From positions 35,449,410 through 35,513,409 of the forward strand of contig OY992537.1 in assembly GCA_963921195.1 (NCBI GenBank): a stretch of DNA of 64,000 nt, written 5' to 3'. The notes beneath the pieces were generated by a model, which saw only the letters and a program-made list of their open reading frames with translations, made no database searches and was not told the DNA's origin. The translations under genes were made by a program, and so were the position numbers. This document shows positions 33,396 to 47,097 of this stretch, one piece after another; position 1 is the first letter of the stretch, and each line of letters opens with the position of its first letter. This DNA is from Pegoplata infirma. Taxonomy: Eukaryota; Arthropoda; Insecta; Diptera; Anthomyiidae.

Positions 33396-34013
33396 ATGCA
33401 AAACAACGTAACAACAAAAAAATCAAAATCGAGTTTTTGATTGATTATGATGCATTTGACTACTCTACATGTCTCTGGAAAATTTTGGAAGTCTACCAGA
33501 TGTAGTAAAAATAGTTTGAATTTTTGGTAATCGAATTGACATTATGTTTGACCTTGTTAAAAAAGAACGTAGCTTTTATTTAAAATTAGTTTTGAGAAAT
33601 TGAATTTAAAAATTCAGTAATTACGTGGGTATTTTTTTTTTTTTTGTAAATGAAAATAGCTAGATCCACAGGTTTTGAGAATCCTGTTTCAAATTCTGTG
33701 TAATTTACCAGTACAATTGGAAATTCCTAATTTATTTTCTATTTTCCTAAGAACACACAAAGTTTTTTTAAAAATTTGTCCTTTCTTCCTAAAACTTTTC
33801 CTTTACCAAAACCAATTTCAAGAACTTAAAAAAAAATTTAAAACTTCAAAATTTTCTTTACAAAAACAACCCTTTGATTCTGAGGTAAAACTTCATACAG
33901 GGAGACCGTAAAAATTTGAAATCATGTATGTTAAAATCTTTGTTGGCTTGTAAAAATGAATAGCGGTTTGGTTACATTGCACCAGAGGTCCAAGCCGACC
34001 CAAAATAATGAAT
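33396..34013. other. No gene seen; flank of the satellite
   Basis: Unique AT-rich sequence. ORFs of 64 and 78 codons have no recognisable domain, codon structure or neighbour support. Confidence 0.35.
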
Positions 34014-37000
34014 GAATTAATTCAAAATGAATTCAAAATGAATTAATTCAAAATGAATTAATTCAAAATGAATTAATTCAAATGAATTAATTCAAAATGA
34101 GTTAATTCAAGTGAATTAATTCAAAATGAATTAATTCAAAATGAATTAATTCAAAATGAATTAATTCAAATGAATTAATTCAAAATGAATTAATTCAAAA
34201 TGAATTAATTCAAAATAAATTAATTCAAAATGAATTAATTCAAAATGAATTAATTCAAAATTAATTAATTCAAAATGAATTAATTCAAAATGAATTAATT
34301 CAAAATGAATTAATTCAAAATGAATTAATTCAAAATGAATTAATTAAGAATGAATTAATTCAAAATGAATTAATTCAAAATGAATTAATTCAAAATGAAT
34401 TAATTCAAAATGAATTAATTCAAATGAATTAATTCAAATGAATTAATTCAAAATGAATTAATTCAAATGAATTAATTCAAATGAATTAATTCAAAATGAA
34501 TTAATTCAAAATGAACTAATTCAAAATGAATTAATTCAAAATTAATTAATTTAAAATGAATTAATTCAAAATGAATTAATTCAAAATGAATTAATTCAAA
34601 ATGAATTAATTCAAAATGAATTAAATGAATTAATTCAAATGAATTAAATCAAAATGAATTAATTCAAAATGAATTAATTCAAAATGAATTAATTCAAAAT
34701 GAATTAATTCAAAATTAATTAATTCAAAATGAATTAATTCAAAATGAATTAATTCAAAATGAATTCATTCAAAATGAATTAATTCAAAATGAATTAATTC
34801 AAAATGAATTAATTCAAAATGAATTAATTCAAAATGAATTAATTCAAAATGAATTAATTCAAAATGAATTAATTCAAAATGAATTAATTCAAAATGAATT
34901 AATTCAAAATGAATTAATTCAAAAAATGAATTAATTCAAAATGAATTAATTCAAAATGAATTAATTCAAAATGAATTAATTCAAAATGAATTCATTCAAA
35001 ATGAATTAATTCAAATGAATTAATTCAAAATGAGTTAATTCAAGTGAATTAATTCAAAATGAATTAATTCAAATGAATTAATTCAAAATGAATTAATTCA
35101 AAATGAATTAATTCAAAATGAATTAATTCAAAATGAATTTATTCAAAATGAATTAATTCAAAATGAATTAATTCAAAATGAATTAATTCAAAATGAATTA
35201 ACTCAAAATGAATTAATTCAAATGAATTAATTCAAAATGAGTTAATTCAAGTGAATTAATTCAAAATGAATTAATTCAAAATGAATTAATTCAAATGAAT
35301 TAATTCAAAATAATTTAATTCAAAATAAATTAATTCAAAATGAATTAATTCAAAATGAATTAATTTAAAATTAATTAATTCAAAATGAATTAAGTCAAAA
35401 TGAATTAATTCAAATGAATTAATTCAAATGAATTAATTCAAATGAATTAATTCAAAATGAATTAATTCAAAATGAATTAATTCAAAATGAATTAATTCAA
35501 AATGAATTAATTAAGAATGAATTAATTCAAAATGAATTAATTCAAAATGAATTAATTCAAAATGAATTAATTCAAAATGAATTAATTCAAATGAATTAAT
35601 TCAAATGAATTAATTCAAAATGAATTAATTCAAATGAATTAATTCAAATGAATTAATTCAAAATGAATTAATTCAAAATGAATTAATTCAAAATGAATTA
35701 ATTCAAAATGAATTAATTCAAAATTAATTAATTCAAAATTAATTAATTCAAAATGAATTAATTCAAAATTAATTAATTCAAAATGAAATAATTCAAAATG
35801 AATTAATTCAAAATGAATTAATTCAAAATGAATTAAATGAATTAATTCAAATGAATTAAATCAAAATGAATTAATTCAAAATGAATTAAATCAAAATGAA
35901 TTAATTCAAAATGAATTAATTCAAAATTAATTAATTCAAAATGAATTAATTCAAAATGAATTCATTCAAAATGAATTAATTCAAAATGAATTAATTCAAA
36001 ATGAATTAATTCAAAATGAATTAATTCAAAATGAATTAATTCAAAATGAATTAATTCATTTTGAATTAATTCAAAATGAATTAATTCAAAAAATGAATTA
36101 ATTCAAAATGAATTAATTCAAAATGAATTAATTCAAAATGAATTAATTCAAAATGAATTAATTCAAAATGAATTAATTCAAAATGAATTAATTCAAAATG
36201 AATTCATTCAAAATGAATTAATTCATTTGAATTCATTCAAAATTAGTTAATTCAAGTGAATTAATTCAAAATGAATTAATTCAAAATGAATTAATTCAAA
36301 TTAATTAATTCAAATTAATTAATTCAAAATGAATTAATTCAAAATGAATTAATTCAAATGAATTAGTTCAAATGAATTTATTCAAAATGAATTAATTCAA
36401 AATGAATTAATTCAAATGAATTAATTCAAAATGAATTAATTCAAATGAATTAATTCAAATGAATTAATTCAAAATGAATTAATTCAAAATGAATTAATTC
36501 AAAATGAATTAATTCAAAATGAATTAATTCAAAATGAATTAATTCAAATGAATTAATTCAAATGAATTAATTCAAAATGAATTAATTCAAATGAATTAAT
36601 TCAAATGAATTAATTCAAAATTAATTAATTCAAAATGAATTAATTTAAAATGAATTAATTCAAAATGAATTCATTCAAAATGAATTAATTCAAATGAATT
36701 AATTCAAAATGAATTAATTCAAAATGAATTAATTCAAAATGAATTAATTCAAAATTAATTAATTCAAAATGAATTAATTCAAAATGAATTAATTCAAATG
36801 AATTAATTCAAATGAATTAATTCAAAATGAATTAATTCAAATTGAATTAATTCAAAATGAATTAATTCAAAATGAATTAATTCAAAATGAATTCATTCAA
36901 AATGAATTAATTCAAATGAATTAATTCAAAATGAATTAATTCAAAATGAATTAATTCAAAATGAATTAATTCAAAATGAATTAATTCAAAATTAATTAAT

Positions 37001-40000
37001 TCAAAATGAATTAATTCAAAATGAATTAATTCAAAATGAATTAATTCAAAATGAATTAATTCAAAATGAATTAATTCAAAATGAATTAATTCAAATGAAT
37101 TAATTCAAAATGAATTAATTCAAAATGAATTAATTCAAAATGAATTAATTCAAAATGAATTAATTCAAAATGAATTAATTCAAAATGAATTAATTCAAAA
37201 TGAATTAATTCAAAATGAATTAACTCAAAATGAATTAATTCAAAATGAATTAATTCAAAATGAATTAATTCAAATAAATTAATTTAAAATGAATTAATTC
37301 AAAATGAATTAATTCAAAATGAATTAATTCAAATGAATTAATTCAAATGAATTAATTCAAATGAATTAATTTAAAATGAATTAATTCAAAATGAATTAAT
37401 TCAAAATGAATTAATTCAAAATGAATTAATTCAAAATGAATTAATTCAAAATGAATTAATTCAAAATGAATTAATTCAAAATGAGTTAATTCAAAAAATG
37501 AATTAATTCAAAATGAATTAATTCAAAATGAATTAATTCAAAATGAATTAATTCAAAATGAATTAATTCAAAATGAATTAATTCAAAATGAATAAATTCA
37601 AAATGAATTAATTCAAAATGAATTAATTCAATTTGAATTAATTCATAATGAATTAATTCAAAATGAATTAATTCAAAATGAATTAATTCAAAATGAATTA
37701 ATTCAAAATGAGTTAATTCAAGTGAATTAAATCAAAATTAATAAATTCAAAATGAATTAATTCAAATGAATTAATTCAAAATGAATTAATTCAAAATGAG
37801 TTAATTCAAAATGAATTAATTCAAATGAATTAATTCAAAATGAATTAATTCGAAATGAATTAATTCAAAATGAATTAATTCAAAATGAATTAATTCAAAA
37901 TGAATTAATTCAAAATGAATTAATTAAAACAATGAATTAATTCAAAATGAATTAATTCAAAATGAATTAATTCAAAATGAATTAATTCAAAATGAATTAA
38001 TTCAAAATGAATTAATTCAAAATGAATTAATTCAATATGAATTAATTCAAAATGAATTAATTCAAAATGTATTAATTCAAAATGAATTAATTCAAAATGA
38101 ATTAATTCAAAATGAATTAATTCAAAATGAATTAATTCAAAATGAATTAATTCAAAATGAATTAATTCAAAATGAATTAATTCAAAATGAATTAATTCAA
38201 ATGAATTAATTCAAATGAATTAATTCAAAATGAATTAATTCAAATGAATTAATTCAAATGAATTAATTCAAAATGAATTAATTCAAAATGAATTAATTCA
38301 AAATGAATTAATTCAAAATGAATTCATTCAAAATGAATTAATTCATTTGAATTAATTCAAAATTAGTTAATTCAAGTGAATTAATTCAAAATGAATTAAT
38401 TCAAAATGAATTAATTCAAATTAATTAATTCAAAATGAATTAATTTAAAATGAATTAATTCAAATGAATTAGTTCAAATGAATTTATTCAAAATAAATTA
38501 ATTCAAAATGAATTAATTCAAATGAATTAATTCAAAATGAATTAATTCAAATGAATTAATTCAAATGAATTATTTCAAAATGAATTAATTCAAAATGTAT
38601 TAATTCAAAATGAATTAATTCAAAATGAATTAATTCAAAATGAATTAATTCAAAATGAATTAATTCAAAATGAATGAATTCAAAATGAATTAATTCAAAA
38701 TGAATTAATTCAAAATGAATTAATTCAAATGAATTAATTCAAATGAATTAATTCAAAATGAATTAATTCAAATGAATTAATTCAAATGAATTAATTCAAA
38801 ATGAATTAATTCAAAATGAATTAATTCAAAATGAATTAATTCAAAATGAATTCATTCAAAATGAATTAATTCAAATGAATTAATTCAAAATGAATTAATT
38901 CAAAATGAATTAATTCAAAATGAATTAATTCAAAAAATGAATTAATTCAAAATGAATTAATTCATTTTGAATTAATTCAAAATGAATTAATTCAATATGA
39001 ATTAATTCAAAATGAATTAATTCAAAATGAATTAATTCAAAATGAATTAATTCAAAATGAATTAATTCAAAATGAATTAATTCAAAATGAATTAATTCAA
39101 AATGAATTAATTCAAAATGAATTAATTTAAAATGAATTAATTCAAAATTAATTAATTCAAAATGAATTAATTCAAAATGAATTAATTCAAAATGAATTCA
39201 TTCAAAATGAATTAATTCAAATGAATTAATTCAAAATGAATTAATTCAAAATGAATTAATTCAAAATGAATTAATTCAAAATGAATTAATTCAAAATGAA
39301 TTAATTCAAAATGAATTAATTCAAAATGAATTAATTCAAAATGAATTAACTCAAAATGAATTAATTCAAAATGAATTAATTCAAAATGAATTAATTCAAA
39401 ATGAATTAATTCAAAATGAATTAATTCAAAATGAGTTAATTCAAAATTAATTAATTCAAAATTAATTAATTCAAATGAGTTAATTCAAAATGAATTAATT
39501 CAAATGAATTAATTCAAAATTAATTAATTCAAAATGAATTAATTCAAATGAATTAATTCAAAATGAATTAATTCAAAATGAATTAATTCAAAATTAATTA
39601 ATTCAAAATAAATTTATTCAAAATGAATTAATTCAAAATGAATTAATTCAAAATGAATTGATTCAAAATGAATTAATTCAAAATGAATTAATTCAAATGA
39701 ATTAATTCAAATGAGTTAATTCAAAATGAATTAATTCAAATGAATGAATTCAAATTGAATTAATTCGAAATGAATTAATTCAAAATGAATTAATTCAAAA
39801 TTAATTAATTCAAAATGAATTAATTCAAAATGAATTAATTCAAAATTAATTAATTCAAAATGAATTAATTCAAAATGAATTAATTCAAAATGAATTAATT
39901 CAAGATGAATTAATTAATTAAAAATGAATTAATTCAATAATTTTATTCAAAATGAATTAATTCAAATGAATTAATTCAAAATGAATTAATTCAAATGAAT

Positions 40001-41262
40001 TAATTCAAAATGAATTAATTCAAAATGAATTAATTCAAAATGAATTAATTCAAATGAATTAATTCAAAATGAGTTAATTCAAATGAATTAATTCAAAATG
40101 AATTAATTCAAAATGAATTAATTCAAAATGAATTAATTCAAAATGAATTAATTCAAAATGAATTAATTCAAAATGAATTAATTCAAAATGAATTAATTCA
40201 AAATGAATTAATTCAAAATGAATTAATTCAAAATGAATTAATTCAAAATGAATTAATTCAAAATGAATTAATTCAAAATGAATTAATTCAAAATGAATTA
40301 ATTCAATATGAATTAATTCAAAATGAATTAATTCAACATGATTTAATTAAAAATGAATTAATTCAAAATGAATTAATTCAAATGAATTAATTCAAATGAA
40401 TTCATTCAAATGAATTAATTCAAATGAATTCATTCAAAATGAATTAATTCAAAATGAATTCATTCAAAATTTGAATTAATTCATTTTGAATTAATTCAAA
40501 ATGAATTAATTTAACATGATTTAATTCAAAATGAATTAATTCAAATGAATTAATTCAAATGAATTCATTCAAAATGAATTAATTCAAAATGAATTCATTC
40601 AAAATGAATTAATTCAAAATGAATTAATTCAAAATGAATTAATTTAAAATGAATTAATTCAAAATGAATTAAGTCAAAATTAATTAATTCAAAATGAATT
40701 AATTCAAAATGAATTAATTCAAATGAGTTAATTCAAAATTAATTAATATAAATGAATTAATTCAAATGAGTTAATTCAAAATGAATTAATTCAAATGAAT
40801 GAATTCAAATTGAATTAATTCGAAATGAATTAATTCAAAATGAATTAATTCAAAATTAATTAATTCAAAATGCATTAATTCAAAATGAATTAATTCAAAA
40901 TGAATTAATTCAAAATGAATTAATTCAAAATGAATTAATTCAAAATGAATTAATTCAATATGAATTAATTCAAAATGAATTAATTCAAAATGAATTAATT
41001 CAAAATGAATTAATTCAATAATTTGAATTAATTCAAAATAAATTAATTCAAAATGAATTAATTCAAATGAAATAATTCAAAATGAATTAATTCAAAATGA
41101 ATTAATTCAAAATGAATTAATTCAAAATGAATTAATTCAAATGAATTAATTCAAAATGAGTTAATTCAAATGAATTAATTCAAAATGAATTAATTCAAAA
41201 TTAATTAATTTAAAATGAATTAATTCAAAATGAATTAATTCAAAATGAATTAATTCAAATGA
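34014..41262 (+). repeat. 7.2-kb satellite, 15-bp unit with GAATTAATTC core
   Basis: About 490 copies of GAATTAATTCAAAAT, mixed with 14-bp forms missing one A and rare longer spacers. The core GAATTAATTC is a perfect palindrome. A few units appear reversed (ATTTTGAATTAATTC, near 36055, 38965 and 40485). Blocks of variants recur (for example 34085-34110 and 35030-35055), suggesting segmental duplication. No gene is embedded. Confidence 0.95.
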
Positions 41263-41265
41263 TTG

Positions 41266-41370
41266 CACCCCTCTAGAAGCGACTCGTAGGCAATTTTTTT
41301 GGCAAAAAACTGGCGGTAAAGGGGTAAAAAAGCACCAACGGTTGCCTCGGGGTCGCTTCTAGAGAACTTC
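41266..41370. repeat. Hairpin at the satellite border
   Basis: CTCTAGAAGCGAC near 41272 pairs with GTCGCTTCTAGAG near 41354, with about 70 bp between. It is GC-richer than its surroundings and lies at the right edge of the satellite. Confidence 0.55.
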
Positions 41371-43044
41371 AATGGAAGATTAACCCCCATTCATTTTAAG
41401 AACCCAATATTTTTCCTAACAGTTCTACTCCTTCTCGTTATTCCCGAAGGGAGCATCCATAGTAAAATCTCAAGATGAATACGAAAATGGAGTCCAAAAC
41501 TACTTAAGGAAAATTTCGAGATATTGCTAATATTTCAAATTTTCTAGTTTTAAAAAAGTGTTAATTTTTTTTTTTTGGTTTTAAAATAATGGTAATTAAG
41601 TTCTTTATCAACTCTCCTCACAAAATTTTTCAATCTGATTTTAGCCTTAGAAGTCGAAAATTATAAAAATTTGTGTAGCACTAGCCAAATATATCCTTAA
41701 GTAATGTTTTATTTTTTTTATTTTTTAAATATCAAATTTTCTCTAGACAAAGCAAAAAAATGCATAAATGGTCTTTTAAAAAATATTTCACTGTAAATTT
41801 GTTGTGTGCATAACTAAAAGCTTTCATATAAAGCGCTAAAAATTTACTTGTAAAAAGAACTTATATAAGTACATATATAAATTAAATTAAGCAACATTTT
41901 TTTCTCCCAAAATTTTTTTTTTGTAGATTTAATGACTCCTTAAAATTTAAGCAAATTTTTCTTTAGATTTATATTAATTTTGTGTGCGAAAACTATCACA
42001 TTACTTCAATTTTAACATAAATTTTTACTTAAAGTAATATAAAGTTTTTCGCGGGAAAGTTTTTTGTAACATACTTATGCCATGTTGGGGAAACAAAAAA
42101 ACAATTTCCTTGCAAAGTTTTATAAGTTCATTAAAAATGTGGATAATGTTTGTTAAATAACACTGTGCTACAAAAATTCTCTTAATTTTTTTTCATCACA
42201 TCGTTTTGTACTTTAATTACATAGTGCAACGAAGAATATCGGAATAGGATGAAACCAAAAAAAGCAAATGAAAGTTGACATTTTCCATAAGTGATAGATT
42301 TTTTTTACACGCATTTGAAGTTAGTAAACTTTGATTTTAATTATTATTATAATTTGCTTGAAAACTGTATAAGGCGTATGATTAATTTTGTAATTGCCTT
42401 TAAATAACAATCATACGCTATGGTGCACAGTGGTTTATTTTTAATAATTTGACTACTCAGTAGATACGTACTGGACCGATTGCAGCGAAACTCATACCGG
42501 TGTATGAGTAATGTATTTTCGAGAGATTAAGTTTGACGCTGGACCAATACGGTCACCACCAGGGGCCTTAGATAGGACATAAGTAAAATAAAATCTAGCA
42601 CTGAACTAAAAAAAAGTGTCATAAGAGTTTTGTTAGTTGTCATATTACAACTTTAATTTGCTTTTGGTTTCATGCCATTCCGGTTTGGAAAGTTCGATCT
42701 TGTGTCAACAAACATTCTTAAATTAAAACTTTTAAATTTAATTTCAAAAAATCAAAAATCATTACATTTTTATACACTCCACTCCACACAGGGCCAGCAT
42801 GATCCAATTCCGGCCAAAAGTCTTTATCGTTGTTTGATCCGTCTGAAAATGTGCTTCTAGAGGAATTCGAGGTCGCTGATTTCAAAATTTTTTAAAATTG
42901 TCCGATTGAACTCAAATTTTGTTTTATGTGGGCCTTGGAGTTGCTGAATAAGAATTTTTACTCTGAATTTTGAAAAACAAAATGGCGGACTAAATATGCT
43001 TCTTAAAGTTTAAAGAACGATCCAACTCCGGCCAAAAGTCTTTA
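41371..43044. other. No gene seen; possible TIR at 42161
   Basis: AT-rich DNA. CACTGTGCTACAAAA at 42161 is matched inverted near 48561-48575, with TAA outside both. These could be the ends of one large composite element. The ORF at 42672-42860 has no domain support. Confidence 0.35.
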
Positions 43045-43861
43045 CACTCATAAAAATACGTTAGTAGATTTACTAATTTTTTTTTGCTAATGCTAGTTAG
43101 CTAACTTTTAGCAAATTTTTAGTTGAGAATAGCATGTTAGCAAAAAATTCTTGTAAACTTCATTTAGCACATTACCAATTTTAAACAAACGTTGAACTAA
43201 TTTCTTTTGCTAAGATTTGAAATTGAGTTGACAACATTTTTTCAAGATTTGTTGCTAACATTAGCAAAAATAAATGGTAATTTTTTTTTTATTTTCAGAA
43301 AACTTAAAATGGCTCTATCTCGGAAACTAAGCCAGATAGAGCAAAATGGAGGCCTCTTCACCCTAATGGGCCCTAACTTTAGATCCAAAAAAGTTAGCAT
43401 TCCCGAAAGTTTTAAAATGTTCATATCTCGGTAAATATTCCCGACACAACAAAAAGTCCAAAATCATTTTTGTAGCCCTCAATACGTAGAACAAGACCGC
43501 AAAATAAGCTCTCCGAGTAATATTTTTTAAGTTACAGAGTTTTTTAATTCTCAAGACCCCAGTGGTCCCCTATAATCACGTATCTCAAAAACTAAACTAA
43601 GGTAGAGCGAAACGGACACAAATTTTGGATCAAAAACTATGACGATTTTTAAGGAACCCAACTAGGTCTAGGCCCATCGGGGTCTGGACCTATCGGGTCC
43701 GAACCCCACCAATGGGGTCCTCAAATGTGTCAAAAATAAATTTTTTTATTGGCAAAACATTTTTGCTAACTTTAGCAAAAAAATTGTGGGTTCAAAATCA
43801 GCAAATTTTCTTGTAGGTTTACAAGCTTTTTTTGTTAACTTTACAGTTTTTTTTTTGAGTG
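43045..43861 (+). mobile_element. CACTCA MITE family C, copy 2
   Basis: From CACTCATAAAAATACG to TTTTTTTGAGTG with TA at 43043-43044 and 43862-43863. Uninterrupted, so it gives the family length (817 bp). It contains an AAAATGGCTCTATCTCGG block. Internal ORFs are shared with other copies and have no known domain. Confidence 0.8.
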
Positions 43862-44334
43862 TATCATTGTTGGATCCTACTGAAAATGTGCTTCTAGCGT
43901 ATTTCGGGGTCGCAGATTTCAAAATTTAACTAAAAACGAAAAAAATCAAAATGGCGCATCCAATATGGCGGACAACATTTTTTTAATAATTGTCCGATTT
44001 AACTCAAATTTTGTTTTAAGGGGGTCTTGGAGTTACTGAATCTGAATTACTGTCGTAAATTTTGAAAAACAAAATGGCGGACTAAATATGCTTAGTAAAG
44101 TTTGTTATAAGTAATTAAAAAACTGTTATATTCCTTTTCTTTGTTGAAGCTAGCTGAAAGTGTGGCCTAGTAAATTTCCGGGTCTGTTATCTTAAAATCG
44201 AACTGATAAAATTCAATATGGCGGAAACAATATGGCTGCTTGATTTTTTAACTTTTTCTGATCTAACTAAAAATTAGTTTTAAAAGTATTAAGAGTGTCT
44301 GAAGTTAAATCTACGCATATAATTTTTATATATG

Positions 44335-46685
44335 GGCTATTTCACGTCAACGGGAGACCCCATCCCTAAAATTCTATTGGTCTTAGAGAGTTGTATTATG
44401 GCTTAAAATTTAGCCAATGATCTCTACTTTTGAAAGCTGAGTGGCGGAAGTTGAACCCAATGGTAAGTGAGCCAATATGGCGGCGCGAATCGGGATACCC
44501 CGATCGGGATATGCTGGAAACTAATGAAGGAGTTATCGGATTTTTCTGAAATTTGTTATCAGGGGGTATATTGGGACGCTAATTTCGAATTTTCATTCAG
44601 ATTTCAAAAATTCAAAATGGCGGATCCAATATGGCGGATGATTTTTTCGAGGTTTTCGCATTCAAATAAAACTTGGTTCTCGGATGTATTATGGGTCACT
44701 AAGCACGATTCTGAATTTAGATTTCCAAAATTCAAAATGGCGGATCCAATATGGCGTTTATTTTATTTTTTTTATTGTTTCGATTTCCTTGAAACTTGTT
44801 ATCTGGGGGCTATTTGAGACGCTGATTTCGAATTTTTATTCAGATTTCAAAAATTCAAAATGGCGGACTCAATATGGCGGATGGTTTTTTTTTTAAGTTG
44901 TCGCATTCAAATAAAACTCGGTTCTCGGATGTATTATGGGTCACTAAGCACGATTCTAAATTTAGATTTCCAAAATTCAAAATGGCGGATCCAATATGAC
45001 ATAATTTTTTTTTTTTAATTTCGATTTCCTTGAAACTTGTTATTCCGGGGTTATTTGGGACGCTGATTCCGAATTTTTATTCAGAGTTCAATAATTCAAA
45101 ATGGCGGATCCAATACGGCAGATGATTTTTATACCCTCCAACTACAGTATGGGGGTATACTCACTTTGTCATTCCGTGTGTAACGCATCGAAATATCGGT
45201 CGGGGACCCCATAAAGTATATATATTATTGATCAGTGATCGATTCTAAGACATTCTAGCGATGTCCGTCCGTCCGTCCGTCCGTCCGTCCGTCTGTAGTT
45301 AACACGATGCAGTCCAAAATAAAAGAGCTAGGAACCTCAAGTTTGGCACAAATATGTCTTATGTTCCTAGGCAGGTTAAGTTCGGAAATTGGCTAAATCG
45401 GACTAGGGGGAAAAAAGTTCCCCCTTGAAGAACTAAACCAACCTCTAAAAAATTCACGTTTTTACATGTTTTTTTTGTATTTTTGTTAAATAAATGAAAC
45501 ATTTGGTATATTTATCGCGATGGGAAGGTTCTCTCAATGTGCCCCACTGACCCTATCAACTCCCCCCGCCCCAAAAAAAAGAAACGCCTCTGTCAATTTT
45601 TTTTTTTTACATTTTGGAGGGTATACTAGATTTGGCACAGCCGAATTTAACACTCTCACTTGTTTTTTCTGAAATTGTCGCATTTAAGTTAAACTCGACA
45701 CCCGGGAGTTTTATGAGTCACTTATTGTTAGTACGAATCTGACATCAGATTTTCAAAATTCAAAATGGCGGATCCAACATGGCTCTTATATTTTTTTAAT
45801 AACGATTTTTAAATCTCATGTCAGATTCGTTCTAAGTGACTCATAAAACTCCCGGGCATCGAGTTTAACTTAAATGCAACAATTAAAAAAAAAATCATCT
45901 GCCATGTTGGATCCGCCATTTTGAAATCTGAATAAAAATTCGAAATCAGCGTCCCAAATAACCCTGGAATAACAAGTTTCAAGGAAATCGAAATTAAAAA
46001 AAAATAAAAATAATGTCATATTGGATCCGCCATTTTGAATTTTGGAAATCTAAATTCAGAATCGTGCTTAGTGACCCATAATACATCCGAGAACCGAGTT
46101 TTATTTGAATGCGACAACTTAAAAAAAAACCATCCGCCATATTGAGTCCGCCATTTTGAATTTTTGAAATCTGAATAAAAATTCAAAATCAGCGTCTCAA
46201 ATAGCCCCCAGATAACAAGTTTCAAGGAAATCGAAACAATAAAACAAAAAAATAAACGCCATATTGGATCCGCCATTTTGAATTTTGGAAATCTAAATTC
46301 AGAATCGTGTTTAGTGACCCATAATACACCCGAGAACCGAGTTTTGTTTGAATGCGAAAACCTCGAAAAAATCATCCGCCATATTGGATCCGCCATTTTG
46401 ATTTTTTGAAATCTGAATGAAAATTCGAAATTAGCGTCCCAATATACCCCCTTATAACAAATTTCAGAAAAATCCGATAACTCCTTCATTAGTTTCCAGC
46501 ATATCCCGATCGGGGTATCCCGATTCGCGCCGCCATATTGGCTCACTTACCATTGGGTTCAACTTCCGCCACTCAGCTTTCAAAAGTAGAGATCATTGGC
46601 TAAATTTTAAGCCATAATACAACTCTCTACGACCTAGAGAATTTTGGGGGCGGGGGGGTCTCCCGTTGACGTGAAACAGCCCATA
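44335..46685. repeat. 2.35-kb palindrome with ATGGCG repeats
   Basis: The arms run 44335-45125 plus 45667-45800 on the left and about 45820-46685 on the right. Each arm holds four or five units of roughly 120 bp containing AAAATGGCGGATCCAATATG. The 176-codon ORF (46016-46546, -) and the 116-codon ORF (44467-44817, +) are the same repeat read in the two arms, giving a repeated KMADPIWR peptide. They are not supported as genes. Similar motifs start at about 43950. Confidence 0.75.
45126..45666 (+). repeat. Mini-me-like repeat, second subfamily
   Basis: TTATACCCTCCAACTACAGT opens it, a (GTCC)n tract lies at 45262-45296, and it closes with GCACAGCCGAATTTAACACT. It interrupts the left arm of the palindrome. 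The right arm reads across the site without it. The same subfamily recurs at 63443. Confidence 0.7.
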
Positions 46686-46687
46686 TA

Positions 46688-47092
46688 TATTTTTTTTTGA
46701 TATAAATATGGAAGTGGTGTAAATGACTTACTAAGTTTCAGAAAAGCTTTTGGAAATAGTGACGACAAATTCTTCACTTTTTTCCTTATTTTGGAAATTC
46801 AATAAAAAATCCTTGAATTTAATTCGAAATGGTGAAACTGATATTTTCCATAATTCTACAAAAAAAAACTAGAAATGTAGATCATTTTTTTTCCTACACT
46901 TAACGCACTCTCTGACGATAAAAAAAACTATTCAAGCCGAAAAAAATTATTTTGGGTTAAATTATTTTTTTTTTTAACAAATGTCGGACCACTGCATATG
47001 TAGCTGTAATTTCGCCATTTATCATTTCGAGCAAGTTTGGGCAACTTTTTTCGAAAGATATGGATCCATTTTATATCAAAAAAAAAAAAATA
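46688..47092. repeat. Small inverted-repeat segment
   Basis: TTTTTTTTGATATAAATATGG near the left end is mirrored near 47060-47090. The interior is AT-rich with no gene. A MITE is possible, but no target duplication was identified. Confidence 0.4.
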
Positions 47093-47097
47093 AAGAC

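Noticed and set aside
34014..41262. CRISPR array or telomeric repeat
   Set aside because: Units are contiguous without unique spacers, the unit is not an arthropod telomere motif, and the context is a eukaryotic genome.
46016..46546. 176-codon ORF with repeated KMADPIWR peptide, and its mirror at 44467-44817
   Set aside because: Same tandem repeat in both arms of a palindrome. The peptides are by-products of AAAATGGCGGATCC units.
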